Assembly (NCBI GenBank): GCA_000403295.2
Contig: KE159609.1
Coordinates: 314,142 to 378,141, forward strand
Direction: 5' to 3'
Length of the DNA stretch: 64,000 nt
Source of the DNA: Lachnospiraceae bacterium M18-1
GTDB lineage: Bacteria; Bacillota; Clostridia; Lachnospirales; Lachnospiraceae
Made by a program: the position numbers and the translations under genes. The notes beneath the pieces were generated by a model. That model was not told where the DNA came from, ran no database searches, and saw only the letters and a list, made by a program, of their open reading frames with translations. Shown one piece after another: positions 26,216-35,070 of the stretch. Each line of letters begins with the position of its first letter. Within the stretch, counting starts at the first letter, position 1.

Positions 26216-28763
26216 ATGAGGTAAGCGCCTCGTGGACGCTCCCTCCCGAACCGTGCGGGCACCTCTCGATGCACACGGCTCTCCATATGCCATCAACTAA
26301 CAAAATCAGTCTTTTCCGTGTATCTCACGGTGGCACGCCGGGCATACTGCCAGCGTTTTCCTATGGTTCTTTAACATAACTTTTTCCCACTCATATTTAC
26401 CGCTAAGGCTTTTCAGCCGTTTCACCTGATGAATCTCCACGTCATTTGTGTACTGTCCGCAGAGTTCACAGGTTTTGGAGCGCAGTTTTGCCGCTATGCG
26501 GTTCGGTTTATCATACCGCTTATAGGCGGGCAGGATATCTGCCTGCGGCACATTAGGCTTGTCCTTGCGGATAAAAGGCCCTCTGTAAAATACGCTCTCC
26601 TTCATACCGCCTTTTGTCTTATAAATGACTGTAAACCGTCCATTTCTGAAATATCTCTTTTTGATTTTTCTGGTCTTTGTGCGGTATTTATTTGCGAATG
26701 TTTTCAACATACTATAATGCATTAAACTCGCATACTTGCTCATTGCGCATACATTACATGCCAGTGAGTAATAGTTGTACAAACCTCTGATTTCAGAGTT
26801 GTACTTTGACAGGATTTCGATATCCTTACGGTTAATGAGCTGTGGTCTGTGAATGGCTTTCCAATGCTCTTTTTGTGTAACTTTGTCCTTCTTGATACGG
26901 ATTGCGCCATACTCCAACAGTTTTGATTCCCATTTTTCATGCGGCATGTATAACTTTACTGCGCCGCTGTACCCCTTCACTTTCCTGCCTTGGCGTTTTG
27001 TGATTTCCCGGCTCTTTGAAATAGAGATATCATAGCCGAGGAATCTCGCCCGGTCAGTAGCATAGGTGATTTTGGTTTTCTCCACTGACAGCGTAAGGTT
27101 TAATTTTTCTTTGAGGAATACAGCAAGGTCTGCTTTTAATTCTTCCGCATCCCTTTTGCTCCCGATAATGCTTATGATAAAGTCATCCGCATAACGGACG
27201 TATTGCAGGTTTTTATAGGTTTCATCCCTGAACTGCTTAGACGGGATTTCCCTCTGTTTCTCCCGCAGTCTGCGTAATTCCCCGGCACGTTCTTTCTTTT
27301 CGGCTTCGGTAAGCGTATCCCATACTTCCCTGTTCTGGCGCATGAACTTCTGCACTTCACGGTTCCGTCTGGCGTATTCCGGGTTCACTTTACGGTTTAC
27401 CCGGTTCCCTTTTATAAAGCCTTCTTTGTATTCCTCCACATACATATCCAATTCATGCAGGTAAATATTTGCCAATATGGGACTGATACCGGAACCCTGC
27501 GGAGTGCCGCAGTAAGTCCTGTTGTACTGCCATTGTTCCATATATCCGGCTTTCAGAAATTTCCACATCAATGAGATAAAAGCTTCGTCATCAATGCGCC
27601 TGCGCAGAATATCAATGATAACATGGTGGTCGAAGCTGTCAAAACATGCCTGAATGTCACCTTCCACAAACCAGTTTGCCCCCGCAAATGTCCGCTGTAT
27701 CTGTTCGAGGGCTGTATGGCAGCTCCTTTTCGGGCGGAATCCGTGGGAATAGTCGGAGAAGGTTGGCTCATAAATGCTTTCCAATATCATTCGGACTACT
27801 TCCTGCACCAGCTTGTCATCCCCGGAAGGAATCCCAAGCGGACGCTTCTTACTGCTGTTTTTCTTTGCAATATATGTACGCCGTGCAGGTTTTGGGCGGT
27901 AAGAACGGTCTTTTAATGCGCTGATGATACGCTCTATTCTCGGACTGCTCATTCCGTCCAGTGTTTCACCATCCACACCCGGCGTCATGCTTCCCTCATT
28001 GGCGTAGATATTTCTATATGCCAAAAGGTAAAACTCCGGGTTGTACAGGTTCCGGTAGAGCCTTTGGAACCTATACGATAAATCTTTAGACTGTTTGTTT
28101 AGGCTATTCAATACATCAGTTGGATTTCTCATGATGCCTCACGCACCTTCCTTTCTTTCTCTGTATTAAAAGCATACTGCTCCCCTTCGTCATGTGGGCG
28201 GCTCTCCCGCTTCCGTTTTTACGGCTATCCCTGTAAATCCAGAGTCCACGGGCTACTATGGGAGCTGTGTAACCATGCCCGCATATGGGCGGGTTTAGGT
28301 CATCCCCGGTAGCGTATGCCATACTTAGCGTTCCGTGTTGTCGGTAATCTTTGTAGATATGTGGCGTTCGCCGTTCAACCTAATCTAAGGCTTGCCCTGC
28401 TTTGGATATCGCACGTCTGCCGACGATTGAGCGACAGACGCCAAAGCACCGTGCGTTTCATCTTCTTTCGCACGTAGGCCAGATACTCCCAGGCTCCGGC
28501 TACCAATCAAGCAGTTTAGCTTTCATCCTCATACACGGATTTTCATCCCCACATAAAACAGCGGTTAGAAGATTGCGCCGTTTTATGCCAGTTATAGCGT
28601 TAATAGTGGCGGCTATAACAACGACATGCTACACTCCCCAGAGGGTTTCCCCTCACGGATAAGTCGTGGAATGATAGACTATAAATTTTCACCGTCCTTT
28701 CTTTGATATCTTTGTCTACCGCTTGCTAAAGGCGGTTTATGGCATACACCCTAACGGGCGCAC
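26216..28763 (-). mobile_element. Group II intron B in virD4
   Basis: The 5' end on the minus strand is GTGCGCCCG (28763 downward), directly after codon ATA. The 3' end is ...CTTACCTCAT with a likely branch-point A, before GAC. A domain V hairpin of the form AGAGCCGTGTG...CGCACGGTTC lies near 26245-26283. A maturase/RT is encoded inside. Removing the element restores the frame exactly, so splicing should permit VirD4 production. Confidence 0.88.
26306..28132 (-). CDS. Group II intron B reverse transcriptase/maturase
   Basis: A 608-residue multifunctional intron protein. The reverse transcriptase core contains KKRPLGIPSGDDKLVQEVVR, GTPQGSGISPILANIYLH and the catalytic YADD box in VRYADDFIIS. 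A maturase X domain follows, then a C-terminal HNH-type endonuclease with CELCGQYTNDVEIHQVKRL and CPACHREIHGKD. All motifs look intact, so the intron may still be mobile and splice-competent. It differs clearly from the proteins of introns A and C. Confidence 0.95.
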   Translation of the reverse strand: MRNPTDVLNSLNKQSKDLSYRFQRLYRNLYNPEFYLLAYRNIYANEGSMTPGVDGETLDGMSSPRIERIISALKDRSYRPKPARRTYIAKKNSSKKRPLGIPSGDDKLVQEVVRMILESIYEPTFSDYSHGFRPKRSCHTALEQIQRTFAGANWFVEGDIQACFDSFDHHVIIDILRRRIDDEAFISLMWKFLKAGYMEQWQYNRTYCGTPQGSGISPILANIYLHELDMYVEEYKEGFIKGNRVNRKVNPEYARRNREVQKFMRQNREVWDTLTEAEKKERAGELRRLREKQREIPSKQFRDETYKNLQYVRYADDFIISIIGSKRDAEELKADLAVFLKEKLNLTLSVEKTKITYATDRARFLGYDISISKSREITKRQGRKVKGYSGAVKLYMPHEKWESKLLEYGAIRIKKDKVTQKEHWKAIHRPQLINRKDIEILSKYNSEIRGLYNYYSLACNVCAMSKYASLMHYSMLKTFANKYRTKTRKIKKRYFRNGRFTVIYKTKGGMKESVFYRGPFIRKDKPNVPQADILPAYKRYDKPNRIAAKLRSKTCELCGQYTNDVEIHQVKRLKSLSGKYEWEKVMLKNHRKTLAVCPACHREIHGKD

Positions 28764-29206
28764 TATCGTTTCTTTTCCTAAAATTTCCGATATTTCTTTA
28801 AGGGTGGTTTTCTCCTTGCCGCCCAAGAAAAGCGTGGTGTCGCAGTTGCCGACTATGGTATCGGCGTTGTCTTTGTAAATGGCTTTTAGCTGTGACTGGC
28901 TCTGCAAGATGATTGACGCGGATATTTCCCGGCTCCGTATCGTTGCAATGAGCTTTTCAAACTTTGGTATCTGCCCGATATTCGCAAATTCATCAAGTAA
29001 GCACCTAACATGGACGGGAAGCCGCCCGCCGTATTCATCATCTGCCTTGTCACAAAGCAAGTTGAATAGCTGTGTGTAAAGGATTGAAACGACAAAGTTA
29101 AAAGTGTCGTCGGTGTCGCTGATGATGACGAAAAGGGCGGTCTTTCTGTCGCCTATGGTGTCAAGCTCCATTTCGTCGGTTTCCATAAGCTCCCGCAGCT
29201 CCTTAA
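28764..29206 (-). CDS. VirD4-type coupling protein, exon 2
   Basis: Middle coding segment (residues about 342-489). It starts with TT completing an Ile codon begun in exon 1, giving FD-I-KELRELM across the junction. It contains TALFVIISDTDDTFNFVVSI, then the Walker B region VRCLLDEFANIG and ATIRSREISASIILQSQSQL, and ends at KETI before intron B. Confidence 0.88.
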
Positions 29207-31995
29207 ATAGCGATAGGTAATCCTTTGATGTTATCTCTGGATTTTCCCCCGCCCTAAACCGGGCGTGAACCTTTCAGCTCACCCGGCTTGCCATCAGGAA
29301 CAGATTTTATTTCATCTCAATAACTCTCAACGTGGATAAGGCTTCTTAACTTGTTGAGTTTTTCTTTCTGCTTTTGGTCAAGTTTAAAGGTTTCCATATA
29401 TTTCTTGATAATATCAGGGTTTGTGGCATGGATTAAGCGATGCATATCTTCGCATACCAGTATCAGATTCTGATAGTTGTCTTTCCCGCCTAAGTGCCGT
29501 GGCACTTTGTGATGGCAGTGAATATCACCAATCGAAAGCACCCTGCCAGACACAGCGCATTTTCCCATTTGTGCCGAATACAGCGAAAGCCTGTTATCGT
29601 TGTATTCGATAGAACGGTACAGAACAGGATTCCTCATCAGGTAATGAAGAACTGTCATGTCGATTCTGTCCAGATTCTTATGGATTTCGGCTCTGCCTTC
29701 CGGCGTATAGGAATTGATTTTGCGCTTCATGGACTTCGGGGGCTTGTGCCGTATGTAACCAATCGGGACAACTGCGTGTCCGGCTACATATCGGAGCTGT
29801 CTGCTTTTTCCGTACCGTTCCCTGATAACTTTCGATACTTCACATGGAATCTTCCTTTTCCTGACCTGTTTTTCAGTTTTTACACGTTTTTTCAATCTTG
29901 CCCGCAGGCTCTTGTGGACAGATAAGGCGAATGGTGCAAGGTCGTCGCAGACCTTTGTGGCTAATTGGTAATAATCATGGATTCCCATTACATAGGCGTT
30001 ATAGCGACAAATCGCTTGATATTCAGTACGCCTACCCTGTGACGGGAACTCAATGTCATAAATCAGCCGTTTTAGGTTTGGTTTTATTTTCGCAATAGAT
30101 TTCTCCCTGATATGGCTTTCCACTACATATTTGGTATTCCCATTGCTCCGTTTCCCACGAGGGATAACCTTTAGCTTGAAACCAAGAAACTCTGAATACT
30201 GCTCTTTCAGGTTAATCACCTTTGATTTTTCAGGACTGATTTCAAGCGAGAGCCTTTCATGAAGCCAACTTTTGGTTGCGTGGAATAATTTCACCGCATT
30301 TTGATAGCTGTTCGTAAATATCTTAAAATCATCAGCGTATCGGACGCAGGTGACTTCTTTCAGTCTTGTCCTCCGCAGTGCGGCGAATTTATGGCTCTTG
30401 CTCACGCTTCCATTGTAATTGACAGATTCCTTGTAAGGGAACTCCGTTGGTATTTCTTCCCATTGGCTGGCAAGCCACCAATCCAATTCGTTTAGAACTA
30501 CATTGGACAGCAGGGGAGAGATAATACCTCCCTGCGGCGTACCGACCTCCGGGAATCCTATCCCGGCTACCTCCGCTTTTAGCATAGCTGATATAATACT
30601 AAGCAGCTTCTTGTCACGGATTCCCATTGTCCAGAGCTGTTTGAGCAGTTTTCCGTGATTCACGTTGTCAAAGAACCCTTTAATGTCTATATCTACGACA
30701 TAGTGGAGATTGCTTCTCTGCATATTTTTGTGAACCTGAGCGATTGCGTGCTGTTGGTTCCGATTAGGGCGGAATCCATAGCTGTGGTCGTGGAATTTCG
30801 CCTCACATATCGGCTCCATGACCTGCAATACGCACTGTTGTATCAGCCTGTCCATAATCGTTGGTATTCCAAGCGGGCGTTTCTTTGCCGGGTCATTCCC
30901 TTTTGGGATTTCTACCCGCCGGACGCTTTGCGGAACATACCAGTCTAATTTGCGCTGTACGGCGCATATAAGCTGCTCATCAGAGAGTGTTGATAATTCT
31001 GTGATTGTTTCTCCGTCCGTACCAGGCGTCATGCTCCCGTGGTTTTTCTTGACGCTGCGGTATGCCAGCCGTATATTTTCGGGTAATGCAATGATTTCAA
31101 CCAGATGTTTGAAAACTTTGCCTTTGTTGCTGTCGGCATACAGCTTATCTTGAATTGCCTGGAAGTCATAATACTCGGCGTGTCTTATCTTATCTTTCTT
31201 CTTTGCCTTTCCTGTTGCCATAGTCGGTTACTTATCCCCACTTTCGTTTGGATTTTCGCCTTTCTTAGTCCTACTCGAACCTATGCGTGTTTATTGAATA
31301 TGGTTTTGTTTCTGTTCCTGACTACAGCCCGTCCCTCCGCCGCTTACTTTATTCACGGCTTCACAGGTAGCATGGCTGCTCTTTCCTCCCGGATTAAGAA
31401 CGGTTATACCGCACCTCCCGTAAAGGCGGCACGGTTTTCCCGCCCATTGCTTCACTGTGCGTATCCACTCCACATCCGGGGCTTTCCACGTTCCGATATT
31501 CCTATCTTTGCATAATACCCTTAACCCTGCCCTTTAGGCCTGTATGCTTGATGATGCCTGTAACACCATAGGGAATTTCATATCGACAAATCTTACTTTA
31601 CCCCACATACGCCGTTTTCACGGCTATGGCATTTCTACCATATCCCGTTATAGACCTGTACATTCGGGCTTTTGTCAGCGGTAGTCAGCCGCATTCTGGA
31701 CATAGGTACTTTATAGACCTCCGGCCTAACACCCCCGGCCACCTCTGGCTCGGTTTTGCTTTATCCCCAAAGGGGACAGTCGCGGGTGCAGACAGCCGAC
31801 TTCAGCGTGCTGTGTCAGTCGCGGGAAATACGTCCCGTTTCTTCCAACGCAGTATCAAGGGAAGCGTTTCAGGGCGTTACCCCGTCATTCCACTTCTCGG
31901 AATATCAGTTAGAAAGGCCGTAGCCTTTCCGTCACTTTTACCTCTTTGCAGGAAAATCCCACGTAGAGTTTATATGCGACAACGTGTCGCTGCAC
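29207..31995 (-). mobile_element. Group II intron A in virD4
   Basis: The 5' end is GTGCAGCGACACG (31995 downward) and the 3' end ...TTACCTATCGCTAT at 29207. A domain V hairpin AAGCCGGGTGA...TCACGCCCGG lies near 29250-29290. The boundaries were chosen because they restore the conserved FDIKELRELM frame; shifting them breaks it. The intron is 2789 bp and encodes its own RT/maturase. Confidence 0.85.
29317..31221 (-). CDS. Group II intron A reverse transcriptase/maturase
   Basis: A 634-residue intron protein. It shows KKRPLGIPTIMDRLIQQCVL, GTPQGGIISPLLSNVVLNEL, the catalytic VRYADDFKIF, an X/maturase region and a C-terminal HNH endonuclease domain (DIHCHHKVPRHLGGKDNYQN, then ILVCEDMHRLIH). The N-terminus contains the usual SMTPGTDGETI. 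Apparently intact. It is unlike the protein of intron B, so the two introns arrived separately rather than by local duplication. Confidence 0.95.
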   Translation of the reverse strand: MATGKAKKKDKIRHAEYYDFQAIQDKLYADSNKGKVFKHLVEIIALPENIRLAYRSVKKNHGSMTPGTDGETITELSTLSDEQLICAVQRKLDWYVPQSVRRVEIPKGNDPAKKRPLGIPTIMDRLIQQCVLQVMEPICEAKFHDHSYGFRPNRNQQHAIAQVHKNMQRSNLHYVVDIDIKGFFDNVNHGKLLKQLWTMGIRDKKLLSIISAMLKAEVAGIGFPEVGTPQGGIISPLLSNVVLNELDWWLASQWEEIPTEFPYKESVNYNGSVSKSHKFAALRRTRLKEVTCVRYADDFKIFTNSYQNAVKLFHATKSWLHERLSLEISPEKSKVINLKEQYSEFLGFKLKVIPRGKRSNGNTKYVVESHIREKSIAKIKPNLKRLIYDIEFPSQGRRTEYQAICRYNAYVMGIHDYYQLATKVCDDLAPFALSVHKSLRARLKKRVKTEKQVRKRKIPCEVSKVIRERYGKSRQLRYVAGHAVVPIGYIRHKPPKSMKRKINSYTPEGRAEIHKNLDRIDMTVLHYLMRNPVLYRSIEYNDNRLSLYSAQMGKCAVSGRVLSIGDIHCHHKVPRHLGGKDNYQNLILVCEDMHRLIHATNPDIIKKYMETFKLDQKQKEKLNKLRSLIHVESY

Positions 31996-33019
31996 TGTCG
32001 AATGGGGCTAACCTCGCGCCGCATGAGATAAGTATGCTTTTTGCGGTCTTGCCCGCCGCAAGTTTGTATTTTTTGTACTGCTTGACTGCAAAATGTTCCG
32101 GGTCTTTTTCTTCCAGACGTTCAAACATGAGGTCAACCGGGTTCTGGAAATCCTCGTCGTCCTCGCGGGCTTCCGACGCATTTATCATCTCAAGCAGCGT
32201 CGTGAAGTTCTTCTCGTCCTCCGGGGCTTCATACCAGATGTAGCCGATTAGCGCGGTGTAGTAGAGCTTTTCCGCTTTCACCCAGAAATCCTCGCCGGAT
32301 TTTTCCCCGTCGCCTTTGGTGTTGGCGATAATGGTATTGACTAACTTCAAAATGTCCTTTTCGCTCCGCAGATAGGCAAAGGGATTGTATTTCATGGATT
32401 TTTTGAAGTTAATCGTATTTAGCACTTTGATACGGTATTTGTACCGCTGTAACATTTTCCCGGTTTCCAAAATCAGTGTTCCTTTCGGGTCAGTGACGAT
32501 ATACGACGTTGGAAAATCCTTTGACGTACATTGCATGAGCGACGGTTTCACAAAGAACCGGGTCTTGCCGCTGCCGGAACCGCCGATTACAAGGATATTT
32601 TTGTTTCTTGCGTATTTCGGCTGCTTCGGGCGGCTGTTCATGGTGAGCCGTTCCGTCTGCGTTAAGGGGATATTGTTCTCAAATACCGGGTCGGTGTACG
32701 GCTTTATGTCGTCAGCCCCGCCCCAACGCGCCGAACCGTATTCTGTCCCGCGGCGGTATTTCTTCGCGTTCTTGCCTTTGGTGTAGATAATCAGCCGGAC
32801 AATGACCGCCCCCGCAATGCCTAAAGCTAAGTCTGCCGGGTGGAAGCTCGGCGCGATACTGGAAAAGGCGGCGGTAAAACCGTCCCCAAGATGTAGCAGC
32901 TTTGCGCTTGCGTCCGCGCCGGGGGAGAGCCGGACAGCCGCGCCCACTTTATCAAAGAGCCAGACAAAGAGCAGATACGGGAGATTTAGGATAAGCAGCT
33001 TCTTGATTTCCGGCTTCAT
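31996..33019 (-). CDS. VirD4-type coupling protein, exon 1
   Basis: First coding segment (residues 1-341 plus one base) of the type IV coupling protein, which brings the relaxosome to the channel. Two N-terminal membrane helices (about 8-25 and 62-80), then EYGSARWGGADDI and Walker A GGSGSGKTRFF (146-156). The exon ends in ISCGARLAPFD plus A. It overlaps the upstream PcfB gene by four bases. Expression of full-length VirD4 needs splicing of two introns. Confidence 0.92.
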
Positions 33020-33492
33020 AGCGATACCTCCCTGTCCTTGTTCTTGACCTTTGCCCGTTCCGCGTTTCTGCCCTGTGCAGCTTCTTTGAGGGTAGAGAGC
33101 AGCTTTCGGATTGAGGGCTTTTTCTCCTGTGTCAGCTTTTTTGCGGAAAATTCCTTAAAGGCTGCGGTCAGTACGTCCGCGTCCCGCCCCTTGAAGAAAA
33201 CCAGATAGCGGGGCGGGCTTTCCGTCGCGTCCTTTTTCAGCGCAAAGTCGATACCGTACTTTTTCGCCGTACTCTCAAAGGCTTTGATATTGCCCTCGGT
33301 AATCTCAATGTTGGAAACGCCCGCGTTCTGCTTCATAAGCTGCTTTAAGCTCTGCTTGCCCTGTGGCGGTTTTGCAAGCTGCTTTTTGCCCTTTGACAGT
33401 ATGGCTTTCATTGCCTTTTGGAGCGTCTGCGCGGTCAGCTTCCCGGTCTTGATGTAAAGGGCTATGGTCTTTTCGTTTACTTCGTCCTGCAA
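33016..33492 (-). CDS. PcfB family (DUF3801) protein
   Basis: A 158-residue protein with the DUF3801/PcfB layout: an N-terminal helical region (KLTAQTLQKAMKAILSKGKK), a central domain with EITEGNIKAFESTAKKYGID and RYLVFFKGRDADVLTAAFKE, and the basic tail KPSIRKLLSTLKEA. PcfB of pCF10 is a relaxosome accessory factor that interacts with the coupling protein; this gene directly precedes virD4, which fits. Its C-terminal tail is shared with several other proteins here. Confidence 0.88.
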   Translation of the reverse strand: MQDEVNEKTIALYIKTGKLTAQTLQKAMKAILSKGKKQLAKPPQGKQSLKQLMKQNAGVSNIEITEGNIKAFESTAKKYGIDFALKKDATESPPRYLVFFKGRDADVLTAAFKEFSAKKLTQEKKPSIRKLLSTLKEAAQGRNAERAKVKNKDREVSL

Positions 33493-33533
33493 TTTGTCGC
33501 GTCCTCCTTTCGCGTTTCTTTATGGGGCGGCGG

Positions 33534-33755
33534 TCAGATACGCACCCGCAGCCCGTTCAAGTCCTCGGCTCTGATACCCACAAGATACCAGTTGTCGCCG
33601 TACTCAATCCGGGTCGGCTTCCACTTGCCCCGCACGAATACGTCAAAGCACTCGCCGCAATGCAAGCCCCCGTAGTAGCTGTTTAAGTCAAAGCGGATGT
33701 CGTAACGGTCGGTGCGCTCGTCAAATACCAATGCTCCTGTCATTTTCTGTGCCAT
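33534..33755 (-). CDS. DUF5348 family protein
   Basis: A 73-residue protein (MAQKMTGALVFDERTDRYDI, then GECFDVFVRGKWKPTRIEYG and NWYLVG) typical of DUF5348, a small beta-rich family found in ICE operons. Its function is unknown. The ATG at 33755 follows AAAGGAGG; the longer frame upstream runs into the preceding gene and is rejected. Confidence 0.82.
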   Translation of the reverse strand: MAQKMTGALVFDERTDRYDIRFDLNSYYGGLHCGECFDVFVRGKWKPTRIEYGDNWYLVGIRAEDLNGLRVRI

Positions 33756-33786
33756 AATAAAATCCTCCTTTTGTGGTTGTGGGTGG

Positions 33787-34770
33787 TTACAGGCTTTCGC
33801 CCTCATTGCATGAATAATAGTCCGGGTCGCCGTACTGCGGCTTTTTCGGTGACAGTGCGCCGCTTGCCATGTCATGGGCGACAAGGGAAGTGTAGTAGTT
33901 GCCGATTGTGGACGGGGCGTTGAAAAGGGCGGCTTTCAGATATTGCTTGATGTTGCGGATTTTGGTTGTGTTCTCCCGCATACAGTCAAGCACAAAGCGG
34001 ATATGCTCGCCGTCTAGTTTCATAAACTTTGACTTCACAAGCTCTGCCGGGTAGTCGTCCCCCGCAATCCGTACCCGCTTTCTGGCGGTGCATACGGTTT
34101 CAAGCATGAGGTCTACAATCTCGTCCAGCCTGTCACTGTCAAACTTCATGTCCTGTTTGAGAATGTGGTAGTCGATATTGTCCTTGATGATTTCCCGGTA
34201 TATATCAACTGCGCTCTGTGCTGCCGCTTCCGTTCCTTTCCGTTCCGGCGGCGCAGCCGCTTCTCTGCAAGGAGAGGGGTTAGGGGAAAGGATAGGAATG
34301 GAATGGGTACTTGATAAATCTGTATTTGATTTTTCTTTTTTTGGTAAGTCAGTTCTTTGTATATCTTTATTTAATTGCGTTGGATTTTCCAACGTAGGTT
34401 TTTCCAATGTTGGTTTTTCCTGCATTGGATTATCCAATGTTGGATTTTCCAATGTAGGTAAATCCGGCGTAGGCGGCTGCGGCTGCTCGAATATCACATA
34501 GTCCGCGCCCCGCAAGCGTCCTTTCTCGTCGCGCTCCCTTGAACGGACGATATACCCGGCGCGTTCAAGTTCCTTAATGGCTTCGCGGATAGCGTCTATC
34601 TTCTCCCGGTTGATAAGGGATAAGCCTTTCAAGGTGTAGTCCCAATCTTCGGGGAGTGACAGCATTTGCGACAACAGCCCCTTTGCCTTTAGGGAAAGCT
34701 CCTTGTTGCGTAGGTGGTGGTTGCTCATTACGGTATAGCCCTTGTTTCGTTCCACTCTGAAAACTGCCAT
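33787..34770 (-). CDS. Replisome organiser-like HTH protein (DUF6017 type)
   Basis: A 327-residue protein, first gene of the transfer operon. The N-terminal winged-helix domain (about 1-100) contains NKELSLKAKGLLSQMLSLPE and LERAGYIVRSRERDE, as in phage/ICE replisome organisers. A linker with a five-residue repeat (PTLEN-type, about 105-135) follows, then a C-terminal domain with LKQYLKAAL-like sequence of the DUF6017 type. It may support replication of the excised circle. The start has AAAGGAG upstream. Confidence 0.8.
   Translation of the reverse strand: MAVFRVERNKGYTVMSNHHLRNKELSLKAKGLLSQMLSLPEDWDYTLKGLSLINREKIDAIREAIKELERAGYIVRSRERDEKGRLRGADYVIFEQPQPPTPDLPTLENPTLDNPMQEKPTLEKPTLENPTQLNKDIQRTDLPKKEKSNTDLSSTHSIPILSPNPSPCREAAAPPERKGTEAAAQSAVDIYREIIKDNIDYHILKQDMKFDSDRLDEIVDLMLETVCTARKRVRIAGDDYPAELVKSKFMKLDGEHIRFVLDCMRENTTKIRNIKQYLKAALFNAPSTIGNYYTSLVAHDMASGALSPKKPQYGDPDYYSCNEGESL
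34377..34460 (-). repeat. Fifteen-base tandem repeat in the replisome organiser gene
   Basis: Imperfect copies of a TTGGATTTTCCAATG-like 15-mer code for repeated P-T-L-E-N/K units in the linker of the protein. Copy number could vary by slippage without breaking the frame. Confidence 0.7.
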
Positions 34771-34797
34771 AGTTCATAGCTCCTTTGCTTTGGATTT

Positions 34798-34909
34798 GTT
34801 ACGCAGTAGAAGCGCGGTTTCGGGGGATAAGGTATAAATCCCTTTCCGCGCCAGATACGCGCCCGGAAAACCGCTTGTAGCAAGGCTTTTTCTGCCCCTA
34901 CTGCGTAAC
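34798..34909 (+). repeat. 112-bp direct repeat, copy 2
   Basis: Second copy of the unit at 8847-8958, with identical 12-bp inverted ends GTTACGCAGTAG and CTACTGCGTAAC and partly conserved interior (GGGGG-ATAAGGTATAAA, CGCCCGGAAA). It lies 28 bp upstream of the first gene of the transfer operon, so it is well placed for the operon promoter or operator. Confidence 0.85.
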
Positions 34910-34918
34910 AAAGGGCAT

Positions 34919-34969
34919 GAAAAAAGCGGCGTTCCTGTTCTCCCATGTAGAGAGTAAGAAACGCCGCTT
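34919..34969 (-). terminator. Inward-facing terminator at right end of inner ICE
   Basis: AAGCGGCGTT (34924-34933) pairs with AACGCCGCTT (34960-34969); on the minus strand the stem runs into TTTTTC. It would block transcription entering the element from the right, shielding the transfer operon from outside promoters. Confidence 0.7.
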
Positions 34970-35070
34970 CTGCGTCGTATTCAGTTTTTAGTACAATACC
35001 CTGCTTGTCCGTCGCTCGAAAAACCTTGATTTTCCAGTGTTTTCAAAAGTATCGTTATCTAACGTCAGCT

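Noticed and set aside
34377..34460. CRISPR-like array
   Set aside because: The short 15-bp repeats without spacers code in frame for a peptide repeat; no cas genes are present in the window.
35005..35070. New start of a truncated but active recombinase
   Set aside because: The ATG at 35005 gives an open frame, but the catalytic serine region is missing, so a working recombinase is not expected.
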